DNA of 64,000 nt from Congeria kusceri (GCA_027627225.1 CM051034.1:45648048-45712047); one strand, 5' to 3'. Shown: positions 24,041-37,167, numbered from the stretch's first letter. The notes: generated by a model from the sequence alone, not told the origin. A program made the numbers and translations.

Positions 24041-26967
24041 AACAAGAGGGCTAAACAGGCTCTGTGTCGCTCACATAAGTTTAATGAATCGAAATGGCCT
24101 GTACAAATTTAAAAGCGTGTTATTAAATGTGTTAAGTAAACTTGCTTATGATGGACCACTGACAGCAATGTCTTTAGCGAAATATCAATTTGAGGGATTC
24201 GGTAGATAGTCACCCAATGAAATTTAATATGAACTTACGGAATTTCGAAATCCAGCAAGTGGTTTCTTTCAAGAAGTTTTCAATAAAGCCGCTTGTCTGC
24301 CATGTTCTTTAACGAATCAAAATTATTTGAGGCAAGTAGGTATAGGGTCACCGAAAGACCATTTCTGCGAAATTACTTTGAAATTAAACTAGATGGACAA
24401 CCGATGCATATTTCTGTGAAGTTATTTTGAAATCCAAACGGTGGGTTCGGGCGAGAAGATTGTCAAGGTTGCCTTTATAGCCATATATTTTTCAAAACGG
24501 TCTATATAAACATATAAAGAAAGTTGCCCCGCCTGGTGGCGACACAATGAGTTGAAGGAATTTGGTAGAGGATCAGTAAAGGAAGATTACTAGTAAATTA
24601 TTTCTAAGTCAAGCTATTAGTTTCCGACATGATGATGCTTAACGTTTAATGCACCTCCACACAGAAAGCCGCGTTTTTTAAAAAATAAAAAAAAATTGGT
24701 AGAAAGTCACCCAAGAAATATTTCTATGAAATTATTTTGCAATCCAGTCAGCAGTTTCTGACAAGAAATGTTTTAAAGCTTCCCATAAAGCCACATAAAA
24801 AATGCAACGCACCCTGGAGACCATGTTTTTAAACAAATAAAAAATGTGAAAAATTTGCTATATGGGCCTCCAAGAAACATTCTAGTGAAATTGTTTTTAA
24901 ATCTAGCCAGTGGTTTTGGACACGAATATCTTTAAAAGGTTTTAATATCACCTTATAAGAAAAAACTGCCCCGCCCCCTGGCGGCAATGATTATTTAACG
25001 AATTAAAATGATTTGAATAAATTTTTGGTAGAGGGTTACGCAAAGAACATTTAGATAAAATTTGTTTCAAAATCCAGCCAGCTATTTCGGGCAAGAGGGT
25101 TTTCAATAAAGACATTCAAAGCTTTTCAAAATGTTTAATATAGCCATATAAGGAAAACTATCTCTTACCCTGGCGGCAATGTTTTTAACGAATAAAAATA
25201 GTTTAAAGAAATTTAGTTAAGGGTCACCCAAGGAAGATATCTTTGAAATTATTTTGATATCCAGCCGCGGTTTTATACAAGAATATATTTTTTTAAGTTT
25301 TCCAGTTTTTAGCTGTACTATTCGAACAATATGTCAAGAATAGATGAGCTTTTCTACTACCCCCGGTGTCGTCGTCGGTGTCGGCGTCCGAGTCTGAATT
25401 TGATTAAAGTTTGTATTGAAAAGTCTTCTTACTTCAAAACAACATAAGTTATTCACTTGAAACTTAGAGTATACCTTTGTCATCAACTTTATTGTATTTT
25501 GTATTTTGACAAAATTATTCACCTTTTTCACATAGATTATCTGGTTTAAGTTTATATTCAACAGTTTTGTAACTTCAGAACTACATAAGTTATTCACTTG
25601 AAAATAAGTTCATACCTTTGTCATCAACTCCAATGTCAGTTAAAACATTTCCTATAACTCTGTTTTGAAATTTGACAGAATTATGCCCCTTTTTCACACA
25701 GATTCTCTGGTTAAAGTTTATATTCAACAGTTTTGTAACTTCAGAACTGCATGAGTTATTCGCTTGAACATTCAATATACCTTTTTCATCAAGTCCAATA
25801 TCAGGGGCAACATTATCCATAACTCTGTTTTGTATTTTGACAGAGTAATGCCCCTTTTTCATAAAAAAATTCTGGTTAAAGTTTATATTCAACAGTTTTG
25901 TAACATCAGAACTACATAAGTTATTCGTTTGAAAATTCAATATACATTTGTCATCAACTTCAATATCAGGGCAACATTGCCTATAACTCTGTTTGTATTT
26001 TGACAGAGTTATGCCACTTTTTCACATAGATTTTCTGGTTTAAATTTATATTCAACAGTTTTGTAGCTTCAGAACTACATACGTTATTCCCTTAAACAAA
26101 TTAAATATTTTTGTCATCAACTCCAATATCAGGGGCAACATTCCCTATAACTCTTTTTTGTATTTTGACGAATTATGCCCCTTTTTACACATATGTTATG
26201 GTAAAAGTTTATATTTAAAGGTTTTGTTACTGCAGAATTACAAAAGTTGTTCACTTACAACTTGAAATGTACCTTTGTCATGAACTCCAGTGTCAGGGGC
26301 ATCATTCCCTATAACTCTGTTTTGTATTTTGTCAGAGTAATGCCCCTTTTTCACATACACTTTTTTGTTATTCAAAAGTTGTGTAACTTCAGAACTACAT
26401 AAGTTATTCACTTTAACATAGGAACATAATTTTGCATCAACTCCAGTATAAGGACCATCCTTTCTATAATTGCGTTTTGAATTTTGCCAGAGTTATGCCC
26501 CTTTTCACATAGATTTTATGGTTAAAGTTTTTTGTAGTTAAAACTTTTATAACAACATACGTAATTAACTTCATACGGTTGAAATTTGGAATAATTTGGT
26601 GAAGTTATAGTTATAACTAAGCTATGTATTCATCAAATTTATGCCCCTTGCTCTTCCAAAAATATGTACCAACTGAAATACATAGAATAGTCGAGCGCGC
26701 TGTCCTCTGAAAGCTCTTGTCTAAGCTTTTTGTTCCCCATGGCAACCATTGTTGTTCATATATTGAAATGAATTATAGAAATTTGTTAAAGGACCGCCCT
26801 GGAACATTCCTGTCAAGTTTGATTAAAATGTGCTGAGCGGTATCAGAGAATAAGTTATTTAAGTAAAATTGTTTACGACGACCGACGAAGACAACGACGA
26901 CGACAACGGGCGACGATGGACGGTGACTGACCAGAATAGCTCACCACTTTGTACTCAGGTGAGCTAA
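24041..26967 (+). mobile_element. Tandem-core Helentron-like element A, with another inserted in it
   Basis: It begins AACAAGAGGGCTAAACAGGC followed by GTCGCTCACATAAG. The core (about 24150-25310) is made of degenerate 165-200-bp units, each with AACGAAT..AAAAT, a GGGTCACCCAAGGAA-like block and AAATCCAGCCAG. It resumes at 26721, passes GACGACCGACGAAGACAACG repeats (about 26870-26925) and ends with a hairpin AGCTCACC...GGTGAGCTAA. A 5' AACAAGAG, a tandem core and a terminal stem ending GCTAA fit non-autonomous Helentron/'pearl'-like bivalve elements. It carries no protein of its own. Classification is by architecture only. Confidence 0.65.
25311..26720 (-). mobile_element. Tandem-core Helentron-like element B, nested in A
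   Basis: Read on the minus strand it starts ACAAGAGCTTTCAGAGGACA and GCGCGCTCGACTATTC. About eight tandem units of 130-165 bp follow, each with CAGAACTACATAAGTTATTC (plus-strand reading) and a TTTTGTATTTTGACAGAGT block. It ends in GACACCGACGACGACACCGG, GGGGTAGTAG and a hairpin CTATTC...GAATAG before ACAGCTAAAAA. Two frames across the units (25334-25597 and 25590-25940) give repeating peptides such as LLNINFNQ and are not genes. A shorter copy in opposite orientation lies at 56074-56626. Confidence 0.72.
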
Positions 26968-29295
26968 CACGCCACATATAAGAAAATTATTTCATGTTTG
27001 AAACATAGTTGCATCCCATATCTCTGCGTTTCTGAAATAACTTTGCTACAATTGTCGCCATCTTAAGAAAATATGTTGCATACAAATACTTTAATTGACT
27101 TGTGAAGTTTGAAAAACGCTTTCGTTTATTCATTTGATGTTTTTTGTTTAAAACATAACAATTAAAACTTTTATTTCTGTTGACTTAACAGCAAAATCAT
27201 GTTATTTTCAAAATGTTTCTGAATCAAGAGTGTTATATCGCTATTTTACATACTAGACTATTCTTTAATGTTTTGAATTGGTGACATAACATTTTGTAAC
27301 TGTTAATTTGCCAATCAGTGAGTAGGCACCTTTAAAGTATGATTGAAGACAGAAAAAGGAAATAAATTACCACATCCTGACAATTGCTGAACATAAATCA
27401 TTTTAATATGAGATAACATTCTTGTTCAATATATCTCGCTATTAATCTACTATATAAGTTTAATTCACAACATAGAATCAAAATTGAACGCAGGTAAAAA
27501 TTACATTTAAGACAATCTGAAGTGTTTTGCTGTTTTCTGCCTAACTTCAGCTTCCTAAAAATACAACTCTTAAATTGTTCATTCTTAGTAAGTCATTAGC
27601 GGGTAAGATGTTAAAGAAAACTGATATAACAGAAAAAGAAACACAGTATTCAACTTTCGGTTTCGCAATGCGCAGTTCATGCATATACTTCAAGTTATTT
27701 AAAGCAAGTACTGTTAGGTTGCAGGAGTATTTTTAGGGCCAATTTGGAAGCCGAATTTCGGCCCCATTTTCCTGCTAAAAAAGTAGAGATTTTTTCCCTA
27801 TATTTGCCTAAAAATCCTCCTTAGAATGTAATCTTTCTTTTGAAAAAAAATTGACCAATAACGGACAAAAATCAACTAAGAAGAGGCATTTTCGTAAACA
27901 CTCCCGGCAAATTTTCATCAAACCATGTAAGTGGATAATCTAAGTTATCATTTGTAGTAAAGCACTGATTAATGTTTAATTACAAAGTAGAATATAAACA
28001 TCTAATTATTCTTTTTGAAAAACAAAAATTTCCCCATCTGAAGGACCCCGCCACCTTTCCCCTTAAGGTAAAAAAAACACTGGGTTGCAATAAATACCTT
28101 GGCTGTAAATTATCCTTCTAAACAAGCATGTACAAGATCAATTATTATTCTTTACAAAACGACACGCACTTAAACCTTGATCCTCTTTCGTCTGATAATA
28201 GTGTTCGCTGAGTTAACGAATAGTCAATGGCAGGTAACCCAGACCACAGATAGCCACAGATAGCCATTGTTTATCAATAAAAGTAGATAGGGGTTTAATA
28301 TCTCCGCTACAGATATGTGTCAGTCTGGTCTGTAATGTAACGAGATATCAGTTTGACGTGGGCTGATAATGAATGAATGAAGTCAAAACGGTCACGTGAT
28401 AAACCGGTCTCTAGCCAAGTCAAATCTGCTACACAAATCCAAAACCGGTCACAAAACCGTTAAACCATTTGCAATACAATTTAGTGTTTTTGTATAGTTT
28501 GTCGTTCTTGTGGATTATTACACAAGCGTGTTTAATGTGACTTGTGACATTACTTTGGCTGAAATGTTTAGGTCTGTTTATGTGTAGTAAACTTTAACAT
28601 GTATGTGACTTATTTTAAATCATTTTATCTATCTTCTTCTTTATCAAATGTGATGGATACAGATACATTGATGTACTAGAAGTGCTCGATGCATATGAAG
28701 AAATATATGTGATAATTGCAGGAGATGGTACCACATATGGTGGAGAATTATTATGTACAAAATTGTTTATAAAAAAAAAAAAAATTGTTTTTGCTTTAGT
28801 CATGCGCTTAAGTCATTAGCAATAGAATACTCAATGAGTGTATAGTGCATAATATTTAAATATATTGCGCAAAAATATACATATAGATAATAATATATAT
28901 CACTTGTATTTTATATTTATCTATAATTAAATAAACAAAAGTCGACACCTTCACTTGACATTTTGTGAAGTTAGTAACATTGTTATTCTGGTGGCCAATA
29001 TAAGTAACATGGTGTGTTTTCACTATTTATGCCTTATTGAACGAAGGCCTCAACGGGTATTAGTTGTAATCAACGACTTTATTGGTTATGTCCATTGTCA
29101 TATACCGTTATTGCAAATTCAAACTTTGCACTAATTTATTTTATTTACCAAGTAAAGTCCAAAATGTATTGGATAAACATTATACAATGTCAAAGCACAA
29201 TAAATAATATTGACATGGAGAAGTACACATTTACCAGATCATATAACCAGCAAATGTTGAGCATCATAAAAAATTAATGAAGTTTTATAAGAATT
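26968..29295. other. Long non-coding stretch
   Basis: Mostly AT-rich. A more GC-balanced patch at about 27720-28085 (CGAATTTCGGCCCCATTTTC and GGACCCCGCCACCTTTCCCC) looks like a repeat of unknown kind. CACAGATAGC repeats twice near 28245-28265. No exon was recognised. Confidence 0.4.
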
Positions 29296-29566
29296 ATGAA
29301 CCGGTCTTATCATTTCAATGATAAATTCAAACAACATGGTGAAAATTTAACTAGTGTTAAATGTACGATAAAATAATTGTAAATTAGCGGTATTATATTA
29401 CGTAGAACTATTGTGAACAAGTCAACTCATTACACAGATAAATTCAAAACAGCATGGTGTAAATTGTACTAATGTAAAATGCACGATGAAATAAATGTAG
29501 CTTCAAGTATTCATTCTTAGTTTCTCGGCAGAGTAGATATATTTAGCGATATTATATAACGTAGAT
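29296..29566. repeat. Diverged tandem repeat next to the LINE relic
   Basis: GATAAATTCAAA.CA.CATGGTG, ATGTACGATAAAATAAT and GCGATATTATATTACGTAG-like blocks recur about 118-130 bp apart, two full units and a partial one. They lie where the 3' UTR of the minus-strand LINE relic would be and may be part of it. Confidence 0.5.
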
Positions 29567-30212
29567 TGATTTTAGAAGCGACTCAAATTTGTTAAGCGTG
29601 GGCCAGTGACAAAGATAAGGTTTGAAGTTTTTCATTCTAAGCTCCCTGTACATTGGGAAAACAAGTAAAAAATGGTATTCTGTTTCTGTTTGGTTCATTT
29701 TACAGGAGTGACAGATTCGTTTATTAACAGACATGTTTGTGTATCTGCCGGTTTCGATGGCTAATTTGTGTGATGACGTCCTAAATCTTGCTAGAGCGAA
29801 TCTGTATTTCTTTTCTTTATTTTTTTGCAAATACGTCTCTAGTTTAAGTTTATTTTTAATAATAGAATATGTTCTTAGTTTTGAAGATGAATTAACGTCA
29901 AATTGCCAGGTTTGTAGAGAACTTTCTATAATTTGTCTCTTAACAGTTTCTAAAGAAGTTACGTCGGCATTTTCCGTATTCCATAGTTCGCCAAAACCAT
30001 TAGTTTTAAGGCATTCCTTTATATTTGATACCCAGTTATTTTTGTCATGGTTTATATTTCCAAACGTATCCTCCTTAAGCATATTATACACCTTTTTCAT
30101 AATATGATTATTATCTAAATTGATAATTTTTTGCCAATATTTTAACATAAATTTTTCGACGTACATGTAAAGGAACCCTACCGAGTTTTCCGTAGAGGGC
30201 AGCTAAATTTCT
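29552..30212 (-). pseudogene. 5'-truncated LINE ORF2 C-terminus
   Basis: The open frame 29552-30166 (204 codons) aligns by eye with the last part of the ORF2 at 13.3-16.8 kb. RFRTSSHKLAIETGRY matches KLRVSSHRLEVESGRW, and CHSCKMNQTETEYHF matches CQHCNVIEDEFHF. Upstream, to about 30212, another frame gives LAALYGKLGRVPL, the counterpart of FVYGELGRTSL, so a frameshift sits near 30165. The last zinc ligand (HFILEC in the full copy) is replaced (HFLLVF). Endonuclease and reverse transcriptase are absent. It is a dead, 5'-truncated insertion from a related but distinct LINE. Confidence 0.8.
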
Positions 30213-30420
30213 CACCATCAATGTTTACACATACGATATGTCGAGCATCGAGCATTGTGTAGGCGACTTGATATTTCACAGCTACATTGTATACCCCAAT
30301 ATTTAAATGATTGTGAAGACGAACTGATATTTCTCATCATCGTTGTATACACATACAATATGTCGAGAATTGTAATTCGAGTTGATAATTCACAGCTACA
30401 TTGTATGCACCAATATACTT
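30205..30420. repeat. ~113-bp tandem duplication
   Basis: TACACATACGATATGTCGAG, TTCACAGCTACATTGTATAC and CCAATAT blocks recur about 113 bp apart (for example CACAGCTACATTGTAT at 30278 and 30391). Confidence 0.6.
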
Positions 30421-30604
30421 CAGCTTTTTAGTTCCGATGCATAAATCTACCAAGTCCAGACCTTTAATGGCATACTTAAAAAAAAATCAAAAATATGTGA
30501 ACAAGTCCCTTTAAAATTGATTCAGACAGGTCATGTGACCAAAACTTGGCCTTTGTACTTTCGCTTAGGGTATTTCTTGTTTCCTGCGAATTTAACTTAT
30601 AACG

Positions 30605-31740
30605 GCACTGACAAGTCAAACTAGGACGCGAGTATATTCGAATTAAATATATATGCAATCGAAATAGAATTTAGTGTTTCTGTGTTTCTAATGCTCGCAT
30701 TGAAAGGTGGGATTAATCCCAGTTCAATTTTTAGAATGTACTCGGATGCCTGAATAGGTATGGGTGGAGAACAGCGTGGCCAAAATCACGGTTTATGTAA
30801 ATTTATGGAGATCACAATACACTAAATAACTAAGTGATGTAGGGCTGTACTCTCTAAATAAATCAACAAGTTTAACTCGAAGACATGTTTTTAGGTTTAG
30901 ACACTTGCTTTGATATTCTTTTTTGGAGATGTTGATATGGTAAGCATTGGTATGCACAAATAAATCACTGATATGTTTTAAGATTGGAGACTACAGTATG
31001 ACACTTGCGCTGATGTGGGTTACATTCAACTAGAAAGTAGCCGCTAAAAAGATGTTAATAAAAAAGGTTGATTCTTAAACGAATAAACGGTATCTGTGCT
31101 GATTGATCAAAGAATGAATATCCACAAAGAATTGCCCTGAGGCTCTTAAAGTTACATCAAGTGTTTTGAAATGGAATGGAAGGAAGACGTTGTTTACACC
31201 TTTATTGATTATGCCATGTGCGGATTGACAATTCTTTATGGAAGCTAGAGCCTCTATAAAACTATACTAAACGACGTTTTATATGAAAAACTCGGGTGAG
31301 TAGTAGGTGGTGTATTCATTTTTATGATGTGTAATTCTGGACAATTTGCTATTCGGCGTGTAGGTATACAGTACTAGCTGGATAAACCTTGCAACTTCCT
31401 GTTGACTGGAGATAGAAAAATTTATCCGTCATCCCTTTATTATGTCACTGTTGCAGGTAGGAACAAGATAAAAGCGTCACATTTTGTGCGTCGTTGTCGC
31501 TTACTTAAAGATATATTTTTGTTGAATTTTAATATACGTTTTTTTGTTGTAAACCTTTGTATGCACATATATAAATTTGCCTAAGGAGATATACACTTCT
31601 GGTAGATCTATGTAGTTTATTGAAAAATAGTCCGTTTTATGTTATATTTTGAAAATTTAAATTTGTGTTCACTGTTCCAACAGTGGAAATATCATATTTT
31701 GTTTCACCAATAAAATACCTTATTTCACTGAAAATCATAT
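30605..31740 (+). repeat. Composite interspersed repeat
   Basis: The first 870 bp match, with divergence, the repeat at 6460-7180. The last 265 bp match 2870-3125. Here the two parts are adjacent; near the left end of the window they are 3.3 kb apart and in the reverse order. Confidence 0.55.
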
Positions 31741-34700
31741 ACTAAATCAAACTCATAATATCCCAATCACAAGATAGATTCTGTATCCATTACACAACTG
31801 CGGTCTGATTGTAGCTAGTGAAGAGGGCTACTCGAATGTATTATTATTTCATGACCAACAATATTGACTAGATTACAATGAAAGTTAAAAATAGAATGCA
31901 CATTATTGATTTATGCAAGTTTTTTTAGTTCTATGTATTGTATGTTCTTTCTTTTGTATGTTTTCTTACGGAATGATTGAACGAGTATAGTAATTTTGCA
32001 TTGTATAATGGCGGCAATATTTTTCTATTACTCAACCTTTAAACATAGCACTACCTCCCACAAATATTATGCTCAAATGTAAATATGTCTTAAATTAAAA
32101 TGTTACATATGACTACAGTATTTCCTAATATGAAATGTTTATGTTTGCTGACGTCCTTTTACTGGTACATACACCCAGAACAAACAGTCGGTTGATGAGT
32201 ACAATACACCCAGAACAAACAGTCGGTTGATGAGTACAATCCTTTTGATTGACGCACAATAATATACGACGCATTAGCTTTAACGTTGTTTGTTCGCGCA
32301 TTTCGTTCGCAAGCGGAACATTTGAAAGTATTCAAATTCAAAGTATTTCTTCATTATCGAAACAAACAGTTTGTCGAGGTGTGGTGAAGTGACGAAAGTA
32401 TGTCACATAACGTTTTTTTAAAACTGTCAGCAAGTTTCGTAATTCGTCTGGGGGTTAAAAAGAAAGTGTATATACGCAAAAGAGAACACCAATGTGAAGT
32501 CGTGAACTCGTCTCAGAAATATTTGCTATATACAAATGAAAATTATGTAGTGTATTCAATACTAATATAATAAGAATCGATTGTCAGTAACGGTATTAAA
32601 CTGCCTTCATGTATTGGCTGTAACATATTATCAGGATCAATTCAGTCACTTATACAAGTATTTTCGTGGTAAATTCCAATGACCCTATCGGAAAAGAGCT
32701 TACGGGCTTTCGTGGGCTATTCTAGGTTACTACACACATTCACTAAAACTTCCATCCATTTAACTTAACCTCACATCAATTGATATACACTAATGTTACC
32801 TATTTTGCTTCGAAATAGTGTTTTATCTACCAGCCTACCTGTCCACCTGCACATGTTAAAGCTTGTGAAGTGTTTGTTAATTTGATTAAAGGCCAATTGT
32901 CCGCTTTGGCATACATAATTAAAATTCAACAAAGTAAACCATATGAACAAGCAATATCTTTTACAAAGATTACCGGCTTCTGTTGTAATTTTAAAATAAG
33001 GGATTTAAATTAAACTTCCAGCTTATATATGCAAAACATGCTGTATTGTATGTGTTTGTCACTTGTATATACATGAAAAGCGATAAAATAGTATTAAACT
33101 GAACATTTTCAAAACAATGTAACTAAGACTAGATCCAAATGGCATGCAATACTCAGATACTAAATACTAAGTTGCAACGAATATTGCATATACACCTGCA
33201 ATTATGACAACACTAACGTTCATTTTCTGAAATATTTATGTTATATGTTGAGTCACATTTACACGTAAACATTGCTCTACTTTTAGCAAAGGCCTTTAGC
33301 GTGAGGCGGAAGGGGCGTAGGACTCCCCTCTTAAATTGTCCAACATTCGACTCTTATACCGCACAATATCTTAAAACACATGCATTTCGTTGTAAATGAC
33401 GTATTGTTCAATCACATTATCGTAATAAATCAAACCCGTGCATCGTGTATTATTAATTACCTAATGCTACCATATTTTCTCAGAAATGTTCCTAGCTATT
33501 AAAAGTAATAAATTATATATAGACTAAATGTGTGTTTTACCACAAAAATATTGGGTGTACTGTTAGCTGACAAATAAACAATGACTAATACAGGTAGACC
33601 TACATAAACATAATGTACATAATTCACATCACTTGATTAGACACCTCTCCACTTTTGTGACCAAGTGGAATATAGTGAGTTTTCAATTATAATTCGGCCA
33701 TAAGTTACCAACGACGTGTAGATGTGCAGCACGTGCTACATTTTCTCATGTTCGATATTCGAACATATGATCTCCCTCAAAAGGTTGCCACGCAAATCAA
33801 TCGGCCAGATCGACTTAAACACTTTTCCGTTTCGTTTTAACCATATTTAAGTGATACAAGTGTTGGTCAATGATGACTTTTGTTTTTAACCCGTACCTGT
33901 GTAAGAAGGAATTATTTCGCTTCTTAATAAATACTGCCTTTTCCAAAACTGACAAAAAACAAAATTGTCAGTTTGCCAAATTGAGAATGGATCCCTTTAA
34001 AAAACGTTGCATCTTAGTCGTCAAGAAATATTATAGTGATTTGTGTTGATTTCAGTGAACTATTGTGTTATATTTAATGAATGGTTATAGAAAACTAATT
34101 TTCACGAGTTGCGTACTTCAAATTGCAATGACCACGAATGGAATTAAATAAGATTCTACACTGATATCAAAACATTTACAAACGTGTGTATGTTTTAAGG
34201 AACTGCATTCTCTTGTTTGTTCCTTTATCCAATTAAAAGTACTTTAATGTATGCCTTCATCATTCCTTGCACATTAAGACATAAATGTCCACGTTATAAT
34301 AACAAGGGCCAATTTTACATGTGCAAAATGTGTAGACAGGCCATTGAAATACTAATATATGACTGCGACACTTGTACAATACAAAGCGAGTGACACAAGA
34401 AAACACTTTACTATTTTGTTGTGACTTATTGTTTTAAATCTGGGCTTACCATTTTCATTTATCACAAAGGTGTTTTCATTTTTAAATTAAATACTATTAT
34501 ACTTTTTTAATTTGTCTAACAATTATTAAATATAATTACCGACACAATTTAATTATTTAATTATTACATACGCTGAACATGAAATAATTAGTTTTGCGTC
34601 TAAATGCCGTTTCACGTTATAACTCCCTCAGGTACAGGTAAGTTCTCAATGGTGAACACATGTTTCCTATGAGTCAACTTTTAGCATGCTGCCATTGTTT

Positions 34701-35392
34701 ATGGTCCGGGAGCCACGCGTCTACAGTAATCCTTTTATCATGTTCACTAGAAAACTGATGGACATCCTAGAATATAATAATTACAAGATGATCAGTAAAG
34801 GTGTCGCATAAGCCAAAATCGTGAGGATTGACACTTTAATGAATAAACACCTTACACTTACTTTTTACAAGAAAAACAATGACGAAAATTATCACCTCAC
34901 GCAAGAGATTATCTACTAGATTTGCATATCTTATTCCGTTATCATTTAACTCCATGGATATCTAAAACGCGTTGAAATTAAGCAAACGCTTTGTATATCA
35001 GTTGACACATTTGATGTAATAAGTGTTACAAGTTTAGTACCAAAATACCTCATAGTTACCAGTACTTGAGTAAACATCGTATAAGTAATTATGTAACTAC
35101 CGATTTGATACGATATTTGTTTACACAGAATTGCCCGATTGATCAGGTACTATGCATAAGACTTCAGAAAAACTGCATGCATACAATAATTAAAGTATGG
35201 CTTATTCAAAGGTTCAGCACGATAGTATTAAAATTAAGGAACATTTAAAAAAAAACGTTTCAGCATCAACATTGCTTACACATTTCCAATGCAACAATTT
35301 ATTAGAGCTAAGCGCACAGACCAATTATGACAGCAAATGACCAACTCAAAAGTATGGATAGCCCTCTCAAATTTATTTTCTCAAGACGCAGC
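31741..35392. other. Long AT-rich stretch with few features
   Basis: No exon was recognised. It holds the 35-bp duplication at 32171-32240 and a diverged palindromic-element relative at about 34060-34175. Confidence 0.4.
32171..32240 (+). repeat. 35-bp perfect tandem duplication
   Basis: The unit beginning ACACCCAGAACAAACAGTCG occurs at 32171-32205 and again at 32206-32240 without a mismatch. Confidence 0.9.
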
Positions 35393-35608
35393 AACAACGT
35401 GTCAACAATTAACATCTCCAAAATATTAGAGACCACCCAATTCACCAACAACGTGTCAACAATTAACATCTCCAAAATATTAGAGACCACCCAATTCACC
35501 AGCAACGTGTCAACAATTAACATCTCCAAAATATTAGAGACCACCCAATTCACCAACAACGTGTCAACAATTAACATCTCCAAAATATTAGAGACCACCC
35601 AATTCACA
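35393..35608 (+). repeat. 54-bp minisatellite, four units, open on both strands
   Basis: Units at 35393-35446, 35447-35500, 35501-35554 and 35555-35608 differ at only a couple of bases. As 54 is a multiple of three and the unit lacks stops in one frame on each strand, open frames run through it: plus 35327-35674 (unit peptide NNVSTINISKILETTQFT) and minus 35308-35619 (LVNWVVSNILEMLIVDTL). Neither has recognisable sequence outside the repeat. I treat both as by-products, though a small repetitive secreted or structural peptide cannot be excluded. Confidence 0.92.
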
Positions 35609-35674
35609 TTGAGCACCATATATTTTCCTGATGGTTCACGTTTTATAAATGCATGTTATATACTTGATTGGTAA

Positions 35675-36968
35675 AACAAATTATATGAAACAAAAACATA
35701 ATTAATGTAACTAATAAATTATATTAAAAAACAACATGCAAGACATTACTACTCTCTTAAATTAAGCGACTTTTTGCAGTGTTATATAAAAATACAATAT
35801 TACATTCATAATTCCCGATGTTAACGCCACTGAATTAGTATGATTTTATCATGTTTACATTTTGATTGTATCATTTACAAACACATTTTTGTGGAAGCTG
35901 AATCAATAAGTTAAGTATAGAAATAAAAACAAATATATATACATGTAGACAAGATTTTTAAAGCAACAAAAATGTGAAAATGTCCAATTTCTGACTCAAC
36001 TTATTTTAACGTCTCGGTATGTGTTTAAGCTGGTTAATAACCAACGTTAGAAACATTTGATTTGCTGAACAGTGTTTGTTGCAAAACCACTCATCCTCCA
36101 GGTTGTAAATAAAACATTGGTTCCCCTCCAGAGACCGATGTTTCATAATTATTAGTGAGTAGGTAACAAACAAATATTTGTTTTCTTGAAAAAAAAAGGC
36201 TTGTCACTTTATAATCAGTTAACATTTTGACAGAAGAAAAACAATATGCAAAGTGTGTCCATTTAATCAAAGTTAACCGTGTTTTGTTTTATTTGCCAAG
36301 AAAAACACCAAAATTACAATTACTTTCAAACAAAGACAAAAAGCATCTGTTAAAAAGACATTTGTTACTTATGACAAATAGTTAAAGATTCGTTCCCACA
36401 ATTTTTTACTCCAATTCAATAAAATAGTTTTGACATAGTTCAAAATAATATTTTGGATAGGAACGATTTTGTCAGGTAGGTAGTGGAAGGGAAACAAACA
36501 ATATTTCTTTTAGGCCCCAATAAAACTGTTTATAACTATAACCGTTATTTTACAGGCTGCAAATTGTGGCGACGCGGAATAAGTTCGTCTGTTTTCCGTA
36601 CACATTTGGCGAGCTGCACAGTACTATATATAAGACACAAGGAACTTCTTATAGATTCGTAGTATTAAAATATAAGCAATAAATCCAATTTTGAACTGTT
36701 TAAAAACCATTTATTTTACAGAAATGATGATGATTTTCTTGATCGTAAAAAATGCATTAATTTATGTGTTATCTTTAAATTAAACTTATTATATATACTT
36801 TAAACTAGACCTATCACTTTGTGTGACCTCATTCACAGACACATCTTCTCATGGTGGTAAGCACTTGTTCCAAGGTATAGCCGAATCCCTCTTGGTAATT
36901 ACAATATATGGCCCGTACACAAATATTATATCCTATATGTAAACTTTGGCCTTCTGCAGCCATTTGTA
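35675..36968. other. AT-rich non-coding stretch
   Basis: No supported feature between the minisatellite and the left end of the Harbinger element. Confidence 0.4.
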
Positions 36969-37167
36969 TTAACGGTGGTTAGATTTAACTGCTGTTATTT
37001 ACTTACCGCAGTAAATTTTGTGGTTAGGTTACCTCCTTAATTTTTCATTTGTATAAAGCAAGGTTACCGCGTTGTTACCTAACCACGCTAATTTTCAAAT
37101 TAACCACAGTAATATTAACAACAATGCAGCACGAACATGACGTCATTTTCGCCATGTAGCAATCGCC

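Noticed and set aside
25334..25940. Open frames with repeating LLNINFNQ peptides on the minus strand
   Set aside because: They coincide with the tandem core units of a non-autonomous element; frame and length drift between units, so they are not genes.
24041..26967. Tandem repeats as a CRISPR-like array
   Set aside because: Units are 130-200 bp, degenerate and without short spacers, in eukaryotic DNA with spliced genes.
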